Part shown: positions 16,052 through 22,604 of the stretch, one piece after another
Layout: each line of letters opens with the position of its first letter
Position numbering within the stretch: the stretch's first letter is position 1
DNA from: Hydrogenispora ethanolica
GTDB lineage: Bacteria; Bacillota; UBA4882; UBA8346
Reading direction: 5' to 3'
Assembly: GCF_004340685.1 (NCBI RefSeq)
Contig: NZ_SLUN01000053.1
Location: 1-32,514 of the forward strand
Length of the DNA: 32,514 nt
Program-made: the position numbers and the translations under genes
The notes under the pieces: generated by a model
Told to the model about the DNA's origin: nothing
Databases searched by the model: none
The model's input: the letters and a program-made list of their open reading frames with translations, nothing else

Positions 16052-16618
16052 ATGTCTGAAAATAGCGAGTTGGAAACAAAAGCGAGACTGTTTGATAAGG
16101 ACCGTTATTGGAGCGGCGTTTTTACCGGGGTGTTTATCGGCTGCTTTATCATTACCGCTTTGCTGGTGTTCGCAGTACGAATCCGCGGCCTGACGGTGGC
16201 GCTCGATCCGGAGAAACTGGCCGGCGCCGCGCAGGTCAGAGTGGCCGCCGAAGCCAAAAGAAGTTTGCCTCAGGTTCTGGAAGGAATCAAACAGGAATTG
16301 CCCGCGCAGATCAATGCCAATCTGAGCGGCCTGGACGAATTGAATATCAGCATCGGCAAGACCCAAGTCAAACTGCCGGAAGAGGCCGTCTCCGCCATCA
16401 AAACCGAATTTAACCGGATTATCGAGGAGGCGGTCATCAATACGTTGAATCATTACGATACCCGCCCCTACGAAGCGAAGCTGGGGAAGAACACCTATGA
16501 GATGTTCGATACCATGCTCCGGCAAGAGGTGATTGGCAAAACGTATGTGCTGAGAGCGGCTCAATGGTTTTCACTGCCTATCAAAATTGTGGGGAGCTCA
16601 AAAGCCCCGTCTATATGA
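16052..16618 (+). CDS. Single-span membrane protein of unknown function
   Basis: This 188-residue protein has a polar N-terminus (about 25 residues), one strong membrane span (GVFTGVFIGCFIITALLVFAV, about residues 23-43) and a mainly helical, charged C-terminal domain of about 145 residues. I do not recognise the family. The ATG at 16052 is preferred over TTG 16028 because AAAAGGGGG lies 6 bases upstream. The C-terminal domain has an amphipathic pattern (QVLEGIKQELPAQINANL) that could be coiled coil or a membrane-associated helix. The topology suggests a cytoplasmic N-terminus with the domain outside, though this is a guess. The gene stands alone between the 21-bp array and the TPR gene. Confidence 0.65.
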   Translation: MSENSELETKARLFDKDRYWSGVFTGVFIGCFIITALLVFAVRIRGLTVALDPEKLAGAAQVRVAAEAKRSLPQVLEGIKQELPAQINANLSGLDELNISIGKTQVKLPEEAVSAIKTEFNRIIEEAVINTLNHYDTRPYEAKLGKNTYEMFDTMLRQEVIGKTYVLRAAQWFSLPIKIVGSSKAPSI

Positions 16619-16759
16619 GCTAAAAATGCGTTTATTGCGACCGGCGTTCGACCGGTTCCGCCGGTTTATGCCGTTGGCGCACCGCTTTATCCGCTTTTTG
16701 AATTCGGCGGGTTGTTTCCGGGAAAACGGAATGCAGTCGCCGAATTCAGTTCTTTACGA

Positions 16760-16789
16760 AGCTTTGGAATATGGAATATATCCGAAGCT
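16760..16789 (+). other. Hairpin in the 16619-16956 gap
   Basis: Bases 16760-16771 pair with 16779-16789 (11 pairs, one T-G wobble, one bulged A) around a 7-nt loop. There is no U-tract, so it is not a clear terminator. The remainder of 16619-16956 holds no supported gene. Confidence 0.3.
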
Positions 16790-16896
16790 CTTCTGTCCTA
16801 TCCAGTGGTTCCAGCGATTGTAGGGACCCGCCCGGGATGATGCAACCCGCCGGTGGACAAAATGCGGTTTGCCCAGAACTTTCTGCCGTGCTACCC

Positions 16897-16925
16897 TTGA
16901 CTATCAGTTTTGATTGTGTTAACGT
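16897..16925 (+). promoter_or_regulatory. Possible promoter for the TPR protein gene
   Basis: TTGACT (16897-16902, 5 of 6) with a 17-bp spacer leads to TAACGT (16920-16925, 3 of 6). The weak -10 box makes this tentative. It lies 31 bp upstream of the TPR start. Confidence 0.3.
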
Positions 16926-16956
16926 TTTTTCAAGATGAACCCAACTGGAGGTCAAT

Positions 16957-18684
16957 TTGATACAGGTCATTCCGATTATGGCCGAACCAGGACCTTTATA
17001 CCTGCCCGTATTGGCGCGCGGCCTCTCCGATTTGGCGGCTTTACGTTTCAATTCGGTGGAGATCGAAGCCCAAGTCAATATTTATCTGGAGCAAAAAGAG
17101 CCGCAAACACTATTGGAGCTGCCATTGCTCCCCGAGCCTGTCTGGAATGGGGAGGAGTTATGGCTGGCCGGAGTCTTAAAGGCGGAAGAAGAGCTTTCAT
17201 TAGCTCTGGTTCTTTTTGATCCACGGTGCGAACAAGCGCTTTATCATATTTCTTTTCAAGTCCCCGAGTCGCAATTCCTTTCCGAATGGGAGAAACAGAT
17301 GGCCGGATTGTTAACTCTGCTGAAAGGGGAGCCCCTGAAGGAAAGCCAGCGGATGTACACCGAATCGCTCGAAGCCTTTTTGGCGTTTCGCAAGGGATTG
17401 GAGAGTCTTTCCCAAGCCAAGGATGAGCGAACGCGCAATGAGGGCCTGGAGAGTCTTTTGAATGCCGTGGCCTATGATCCGGAATTTATCGAGGCTGCGG
17501 ACATTCTTGTGCTTTTTCTGGTCCAAAACGGGATTGCTCACAATTTTGAGCATTCCGTTGAGGTCCTGGAGCGGTTGCGCCAGATCGTCAATTCCCACCC
17601 GCGTATCCCCCTGGTCCTAGCCGAAGTATACTTGCAATGGGGAAAAACGGAAAAAGCAACTCAAGTCCTGGAAGAGCTTACCGATTCTTTTCCGGATTTC
17701 AGTGACGGTTGGATCCGCCGGGCTTTGCTGTATCACAGCGAGCAAAGGCTGGATGAGGCGTTGGTGGCATTGCAAAATGTGCTGACGGTCGAACCCGAAA
17801 ATTTGACCGCCCATGATCTGATGGGCGCTGTTTATGCCGGCAAAGGCCAGCCGGAGCAGGCTGAAGCCGTCTGGGAGAAAGCCCTGACCCTCGATCCGTC
17901 GCGGGTGAACATCCTCACTAACCTGGCGTTGCTGGCCGAAGAGAAAGAAAATTCGGCGCAGGCGGAGAGTTTTTATAAACAGGCATTGCAGACCGGAGTC
18001 GAGTGGTGGGGGACATTCCATTATTATGGGACATTCTGCCTGCGGCAGAAGCGGTTTGAAGAAGCTGTGTCCTTACTGGAGCAGGCGGTAAAATTAAACC
18101 CGACTAACACCCTATCCTATCAGAATCTGGCCTTTGCGCAGCTGCAATTGGAACGGTACAAGGAAGCTCAGGAATCTTTGTTGCGCTTGTTGCAATTGGC
18201 GTCCGACAATTATACTCGCCGTCAGACCTTGCAACTCTTGAATCAACTGAACGATGAGGGAATTAAGATTGAGATTCAGATCAGAAAACTGGAGCGGGAT
18301 TGGGAGAACGGGAAACGGTGGCCGGTGGCCGGAGGATTGTTGAAGCTGTTTTACCGAGCCCGGCAACACTGGTTTTATTGGTACTTGACGGGCCGGATCG
18401 TCACCGAGGTCGGACTACCGGGTTTGGCCATGGCCTGTTATCACCAGGGGCTCCGTTACGACCCGGGTTTTCCGCTCTTTAAAAAACTCGGTTTGTATTA
18501 TTGGCAGAAGGAATCCCTCCGAAAGGCGCTGCCTTTTTTACGCCAGGCGTATCAGCTCCATCAAAGCGACGTGGAGATCTCCAAAGCGTATCTGCAAACT
18601 TTGATGAAACTGGGTGAGGTTGAGGAGTTGCAAGCGAACTTCCAAAGCTTGGCGGCTACTCCACTCAATCAGACGACGCTGTGA
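16957..18684 (+). CDS. Tetratricopeptide repeat (TPR) protein
   Basis: The 575-residue protein has no signal peptide or membrane span. An N-terminal region of about 150 residues has no recognised domain; it contains IQVIPIMAEPGPLYLPVLA at the start and an alternating hydrophobic pattern that suggests an alpha/beta fold. From about residue 210 to 415 there are consecutive 34-residue TPR units, for example LMGAVYAGKGQPEQAEAVWEK and ALTLDPSRVNILTNLALLAE. Further TPR-like helices occupy about 470-560. TPRs mediate protein-protein contacts. The start is TTG at 16957, 4 bases after GGAGGT; no ATG is close. A 52-residue membrane peptide gene follows. The binding partner cannot be inferred. Confidence 0.8.
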   Translation: MIQVIPIMAEPGPLYLPVLARGLSDLAALRFNSVEIEAQVNIYLEQKEPQTLLELPLLPEPVWNGEELWLAGVLKAEEELSLALVLFDPRCEQALYHISFQVPESQFLSEWEKQMAGLLTLLKGEPLKESQRMYTESLEAFLAFRKGLESLSQAKDERTRNEGLESLLNAVAYDPEFIEAADILVLFLVQNGIAHNFEHSVEVLERLRQIVNSHPRIPLVLAEVYLQWGKTEKATQVLEELTDSFPDFSDGWIRRALLYHSEQRLDEALVALQNVLTVEPENLTAHDLMGAVYAGKGQPEQAEAVWEKALTLDPSRVNILTNLALLAEEKENSAQAESFYKQALQTGVEWWGTFHYYGTFCLRQKRFEEAVSLLEQAVKLNPTNTLSYQNLAFAQLQLERYKEAQESLLRLLQLASDNYTRRQTLQLLNQLNDEGIKIEIQIRKLERDWENGKRWPVAGGLLKLFYRARQHWFYWYLTGRIVTEVGLPGLAMACYHQGLRYDPGFPLFKKLGLYYWQKESLRKALPFLRQAYQLHQSDVEISKAYLQTLMKLGEVEELQANFQSLAATPLNQTTL

Positions 18685-18776
18685 GGGGTGGTCCCGGCCC
18701 CGCGTTTGCGGTTTTCGGAAAATCGGACAACAACCGTTCGGCCTTTAATAAACTTACGGGATTGGGAGGATGCACC

Positions 18777-18935
18777 ATGAATTGGCTCTGGATCGTGTTG
18801 GGTATTTTGATTGCCTTGATCGTGCTGAAAATTTTCTTGAAAACCTTGAAGGTTTTCGTAATCTTCGCGTTACTCGCTGTGCTGGCAATCGCCTACTGGC
18901 TGATGCAACATGGCGGAACTTTGATGAAAGGTTAA
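18777..18935 (+). CDS. Small membrane protein (52 residues)
   Basis: The ATG at 18777 follows GGGAGGATG, and the 52-residue product begins MNWLWIVLGILIALIVLKIF. Two hydrophobic stretches (about residues 3-20 and 25-43) are separated by KTLK, which suggests a hairpin of two membrane spans. A longer frame opens upstream, but its extra residues overlap the end of the TPR gene and do not look like protein-coding sequence. I recognise no family. It lies between the TPR and IclR genes and may be co-transcribed with either. Confidence 0.6.
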   Translation: MNWLWIVLGILIALIVLKIFLKTLKVFVIFALLAVLAIAYWLMQHGGTLMKG

Positions 18936-18961
18936 TCCACTGGGTTGACCGGGAGGTGTTC

Positions 18962-19786
18962 ATGAGCCGGTCCCGCAATGAAACTCCGGGAGAAACCGTA
19001 CAAGCCGTCAATAGAGCGCTCGCATTGTTGGAGATTCTTTCGACGGAAGGGGATTCGATCGCCCTTTCAAAGTTGGCGAAAGAGGCCAATCTCAAATTGA
19101 CCACGGCCCACCGCTTGATCAATACGTTGATGTATAAGGGCTTTGTCCAGCAAGATCCGGTAACGTTGAAGTATCGGCTAGGATTGAAGGCGTTCGAGAT
19201 CGGCATCGCCGCGATGAGTGCGATGGATCTGACGGCGGTGGCGCGGCCGTTTTTGAAAGAGTTGGCGGCCCAGACCACCGAAACCACCAACTTAGCCATT
19301 TTGGACGGGCATGAAGTCGTCTACGTGGATCAGATTGAATCGACCAACATGGTCATTGTGAAGATGTTCGCGCGGATCGGCAACCGGGGGCCCGCCTATT
19401 GCACGGGCACGGGCAAGGTGTTGTTGGCCGATCTTAGCGAAGAAGAACTACGCCGGCGTTTTGCCGCTGTCGATTTTATCCGCTTCACTCCCCAGACGAT
19501 TATTTCCATTGATGAACTGAGCGCCACTTTGAAAAAGATCCGTCGCGACGGATACGCCCTGGACTTTTCGGAACGCGACGAAGGGGTCACCTGTGTGGCC
19601 GCTCCCATCAAGAATTATGAGAACCGGGTGCTCGCGGCGATCAGTGTCTCCGGTCCGCTGCATCGGATGGGTGATGAGAGGATTCGCAGCGAAATTCTTC
19701 CTTGCGTACTGGACGCGGCTCGGAATATCTCGGAGCGCTTGGGTTATCACTACCCTGTCTCCGGATCCCCGGCCGCGCATGGTTGA
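18962..19786 (+). CDS. IclR-family transcriptional regulator
   Basis: The 274-residue protein has an N-terminal winged helix-turn-helix (about residues 14-75: VNRALALLEILS, then LSKLAKEANLKLTTAHRLINTL) and a C-terminal IclR effector domain starting near residue 90. The family signature includes AYCTGTGKVLLA near 142 and GYALDFSERDEGVTCVAAPI near 195. IclR proteins bind a small organic effector and repress or activate catabolic operons. The ATG at 18962 follows GGGAGGTG; a longer in-frame extension to 18770 is out of family and overlaps the small membrane gene. No adjacent metabolic operon is present, so its target is unknown. Confidence 0.92.
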   Translation: MSRSRNETPGETVQAVNRALALLEILSTEGDSIALSKLAKEANLKLTTAHRLINTLMYKGFVQQDPVTLKYRLGLKAFEIGIAAMSAMDLTAVARPFLKELAAQTTETTNLAILDGHEVVYVDQIESTNMVIVKMFARIGNRGPAYCTGTGKVLLADLSEEELRRRFAAVDFIRFTPQTIISIDELSATLKKIRRDGYALDFSERDEGVTCVAAPIKNYENRVLAAISVSGPLHRMGDERIRSEILPCVLDAARNISERLGYHYPVSGSPAAHG

Positions 19787-19835
19787 ACTTCCACTGCGCA
19801 AAAAGCGCCGTCCGGGACGAAGAATATTATATTAC

Positions 19836-19864
19836 TTGTCAAGTTATCATAAATGTGGTAAACT
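19836..19864 (+). promoter_or_regulatory. Probable sigma-A promoter of the rimP-nusA-infB operon
   Basis: TTGTCA (19836-19841, 5 of 6) with a 17-bp spacer and TAAACT (19859-19864, 4 of 6). Transcription would begin near 19871, giving a leader of about 65 nt with a strong hairpin before rimP. Confidence 0.6.
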
Positions 19865-19882
19865 AAATAAGAAAGTTTTGGA

Positions 19883-19914
19883 AGAGTGGGAGAAACCCCA
19901 CTCTTTCGTTTGTT
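19883..19914 (+). terminator. Terminator-like hairpin in the rimP leader
   Basis: AGAGTGGG (19883-19890) pairs perfectly with CCCACTCT (19897-19904) around AGAAAC, followed by TTCGTTTGTT. It lies between the operon promoter and rimP. In B. subtilis the rimP-nusA operon is reported to be autoregulated by NusA-dependent termination in its leader; this hairpin with an imperfect U-tract fits such a leaky, NusA-assisted terminator. Confidence 0.65.
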
Positions 19915-19934
19915 AACCGGAAAGGAGACTTCAT

Positions 19935-20441
19935 TTGCCTAAAGAACGGATCGATGCGATTGTGGAAGGTCTGGGCGCTCCTTTGGCGGAACGGTTGGGG
20001 TATGAATTGGTTGAGGTTGAATACCATAAAGAAGGACCTGACTGGGTGCTACGATGCACTATCGATAAGGATCAGGGAATTACCACCGATGATTGCCAAC
20101 GTTTCAGCGAGGAGCTTGGGCAGGTTCTTGATCAGGAGGATCCGATACCTGGAAGTTATTTGCTGGAAGTTTCTTCTCCCGGTCTGGAGCGGCCGTTAAA
20201 ACGGGATCGCGATTTTCAACGCTTCACGGGTCATAAAATCGAACTGAAACTGCTAAAACCCATCGAAAACCGGAAAGTTTTCACCGGGGAACTTTTGGGA
20301 ATCGCGGCAAGAGACGACGTACAATTTGTCATCATCAAAATCAGCGATCAGCAAACCATGGAGATTCCGCGCGAGAGCATTGCCAAGGCTCATCTTGTCC
20401 CGGAACTCTTTGGAAATGAAGGGGGTAGAAAGAAGCGATGA
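19935..20441 (+). CDS. rimP: Ribosome maturation factor RimP
   Basis: The 168-residue protein assists assembly of the 30S ribosomal subunit. GYELVEVEYHKEGPDWVLRC and IDKDQGITTDDC are the N-terminal domain motifs, and YLLEVSSPGLERPLK is the most conserved RimP segment. The C-terminal SH3-like domain follows. The start is TTG at 19935, 7 bases after AAAGGAG (19921-19927); there is no nearby ATG in frame. Its stop overlaps the nusA start as ATGA. It is the first gene of a nine-gene operon reaching ribF. Confidence 0.93.
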   Translation: MPKERIDAIVEGLGAPLAERLGYELVEVEYHKEGPDWVLRCTIDKDQGITTDDCQRFSEELGQVLDQEDPIPGSYLLEVSSPGLERPLKRDRDFQRFTGHKIELKLLKPIENRKVFTGELLGIAARDDVQFVIIKISDQQTMEIPRESIAKAHLVPELFGNEGGRKKR

Positions 20442-22021
20442 ATCACGAGTTTTTGGATGCTCTGGAACAGATCGAAAAAGAGAAGGGAATCAGCAAGGAA
20501 ATTTTGTTGGATGCCATTGAGACTGCTTTAGCGTCGGCGTATAAGCGGGATCAAAAAGTCGCTCAGAGCATTGAGGTCCGGGTTGATCCGGAGACCGGGG
20601 CATTCCATGTTTATACCCACAAGACCGTCGTTGAAGAGGTCGAAGACGATAAGAACGAGATCGATCTGGCCGAAGCCCAGAAGATTAACCCCATCTACGA
20701 GCTTGGCGATTTGGTAGAGTTCGAAATTTTTCCGAAAGAGTTCGGCCGGATTGCCGCCCAAACCGCGAAACAAGTCGTGGTGCAACGGATTCGCGAGGCC
20801 GAACGGAGCATTATTTACGATGAATTTGTGAACCGGGTCGGCGACCTTATCACCGGAGTGGTGCAACGGTTTGAACAACGGAATCTCTTTGTCGATCTGG
20901 GCCGGATCGAGGGTATACTGCCCAGCAACGAACAAATGCCGACCGAACATTACGAACCGGGAACCCGCCTCAAAACCTTTGTGGTGGAGGTCAAAAAAAC
21001 CACCAAAGGGCCACAGGTACTGCTTTCTCGCACCCGCCCCGGCTTGCTGAAACGCCTGTTTGAACTGGAGGTTCCGGAGATTCAGGACGGTATCGTGGAG
21101 ATAAAGTCGGTCTCCCGTGAGCCGGGGTTCCGTTCGAAGATCGCGGTTTACAGCCGCGACCACCAGATCGATCCGGTCGGTGCTTGCGTGGGCAATCGCG
21201 GCATCCGGGTCCAAATGATTGTCCGTGAGCTGAAAGGCGAAAAAATCGATATCATTCCTTGGAGTTCCGATCCCATTGAGTTTATCATTAACGCTTTGAG
21301 CCCGGCCAAAGTGAGCGATGTGAAGATACTCCCTTCCAAAAAGACGGCGATTGTAATCGTCCCTGATTTCCAATTGTCGTTGGCCATCGGCAAAGAGGGT
21401 CAAAATGCTCGTTTAGCCGCAAAATTGACGGGCTGGAAGATCGACATCAAGAGCGAGACTCAAGCCGCCGAACAGTCGGAATTGATTGACAAGTTGGTCT
21501 GCGAAGAACTTGGCTTTAAGGAACCCGTAACGGAACAAGTTAGCGCTCAACCCCCGGCTGCAGTCGAACCGGAACCAGAGGAAAACGTCGCAGAAGTTGT
21601 CGGCCAGGAAGAAATGACGGAAGTCCAGCAGGATGAGGCATCCGCCCCCAATTTGGATGCGGAAGAAGCGGAGCTGGAGCCGGAGCCCGGATATGTTGAG
21701 GAACCGGTTTTTGTAAGCCCTGCAGACGAGGAAGAAGAGACTGTAGTCAAGAAGAAAGCCAAAAAGAGTAAGGCTGCTCCGAAACATCTAGCCAGGGTGG
21801 AATTGGACGATGAACCGATCTCCTTGGATGACGGGTACTTTTTCTCCGATGTTTTAGGAGATCGGCAATCCAAAAAAGAGGAAAAGGCGCTTCCGGAAGA
21901 GACGCCTGCGATACCTGTCAATTCCGAAAATGAAGGACCCGGATTTACCATCGGGCTATTACTGGGAGAGGAGTTAAAAAAGCCCGCGAAAGAAAAGGGT
22001 GCCAAAAAGGGGGATAAATAA
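20438..22021 (+). CDS. nusA: Transcription termination/antitermination factor NusA with long acidic tail
   Basis: NusA binds RNA polymerase and modulates pausing and termination. The 527-residue chain has the N-terminal polymerase-binding domain (about 1-125), an S1 domain (about 135-200; GDLITGVVQRFEQRNLFVDL), and KH1 and KH2 domains to about 345 (VGACVGNRGIRVQMI; LAIGKEGQNARLAAKLTGW). The last roughly 180 residues are a Glu-, Pro- and Lys-rich low-complexity extension ending in a short hydrophobic GFTIGLLLGEEL stretch. The B. subtilis protein stops soon after KH2, so the tail is unusual; it is unlike the acidic repeats of E. coli NusA. The ATG overlaps the rimP stop. Confidence 0.95.
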   Translation: MNHEFLDALEQIEKEKGISKEILLDAIETALASAYKRDQKVAQSIEVRVDPETGAFHVYTHKTVVEEVEDDKNEIDLAEAQKINPIYELGDLVEFEIFPKEFGRIAAQTAKQVVVQRIREAERSIIYDEFVNRVGDLITGVVQRFEQRNLFVDLGRIEGILPSNEQMPTEHYEPGTRLKTFVVEVKKTTKGPQVLLSRTRPGLLKRLFELEVPEIQDGIVEIKSVSREPGFRSKIAVYSRDHQIDPVGACVGNRGIRVQMIVRELKGEKIDIIPWSSDPIEFIINALSPAKVSDVKILPSKKTAIVIVPDFQLSLAIGKEGQNARLAAKLTGWKIDIKSETQAAEQSELIDKLVCEELGFKEPVTEQVSAQPPAAVEPEPEENVAEVVGQEEMTEVQQDEASAPNLDAEEAELEPEPGYVEEPVFVSPADEEEETVVKKKAKKSKAAPKHLARVELDDEPISLDDGYFFSDVLGDRQSKKEEKALPEETPAIPVNSENEGPGFTIGLLLGEELKKPAKEKGAKKGDK

Positions 22022-22293
22022 TGAAGGTAAAGAAAGTTCCCCAACGAACCTGTCTGGGCTGCAAGACGATTCGTCCCAAAAAGGAATTGATCCGGGTGGT
22101 TCGAACTCCCGAAGGAGAGGTTGTACTGGATCTGACCGGTAAAAAATCCGGGCGTGGCGCTTATACCTGCCCCAAATTGGAATGCCTGGAACTTACGTTT
22201 AAAGGTTCCTTGCTCGAACGGGCTTTGGAAACTGAGATAACTGCTGAAATCAAAGAGAATTTGCGTTCTGAGATTGTGAAGTTGCTTCGATGA
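22021..22293 (+). CDS. ylxR: YlxR family RNA-binding protein (RnpM-type)
   Basis: The 90-residue protein begins with the family signature RTCLGC followed by (K/R)LIRVVRTPEG and GRGAYTCP..ECL. Members bind RNA; in B. subtilis the protein has been linked to RNase P regulation and renamed RnpM. The start overlaps the nusA stop by one base (TAATG), and its own stop overlaps the rplGA start as ATGA. The position between nusA and infB is conserved across Firmicutes. Confidence 0.93.
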   Translation: MKVKKVPQRTCLGCKTIRPKKELIRVVRTPEGEVVLDLTGKKSGRGAYTCPKLECLELTFKGSLLERALETEITAEIKENLRSEIVKLLR

Positions 22294-22604
22294 CTAAAGT
22301 TGAAACATTGTTAGGCTTCGCAGCCAAAGCCGGCCGTTTGATTACCGGTACCGCCGCCGTGGAAACTGCGATTCGGAAGAATCGGGTGAAGATCGTAATC
22401 TGTGCCGGCGATCTTTCAGCTAAGACATTGAAGAATTTTCAATATTTATGCGACCAGCGTTCGATTCCTTTCTATACGTTCGGAACGGTTTCGGAAATCG
22501 GTCGTTGGATAGGAATTCCCGGCCGTGGAATTATCGGGATTCATTCTCCTGATTTTGCAAAAAGTATCGGTTCTTTATTAAATGATGGAGGTGACGAGCC
22601 ATAA
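22290..22604 (+). CDS. rplGA: YlxQ, L7Ae-family ribosomal protein
   Basis: This 104-residue protein has the L7Ae/L30e fold. [19 protein letters not shown] and the C-terminal AKSIGSLL pattern are typical of YlxQ, which binds kink-turn RNA. The start overlaps the ylxR stop (ATGA at 22290-22293). Its stop TAA (22602-22604) overlaps the unusual ATA start of infB at 22601. Confidence 0.9.
   Translation: MTKVETLLGFAAKAGRLITGTAAVETAIRKNRVKIVICAGDLSAKTLKNFQYLCDQRSIPFYTFGTVSEIGRWIGIPGRGIIGIHSPDFAKSIGSLLNDGGDEP
22587..22603 (+). promoter_or_regulatory. Ribosome binding site and AUA start codon of infB
   Basis: A full-strength GGAGGTGA (22587-22594) stands 6 bases before ATA 22601-22603, which is in frame with infB and followed by the conserved IF2 N-terminus ([13 protein letters not shown]). 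There is no ATG, GTG or TTG between the upstream in-frame stop (22592-22594) and the ATG at 22661, which lies inside the IF2_N domain. AUA is therefore the likely start codon. Confidence 0.75.

Noticed and set aside
16587-16823. Small gene of 78 codons after the membrane protein
   Set aside because: It overlaps the end of the upstream gene, has an unusual residue mix and no ribosome binding site.
20528-21403. Minus-strand frame of 291 codons opposite nusA
   Set aside because: It lies wholly within nusA, matches no family I recognise, and is a typical antisense shadow of a well-supported gene.
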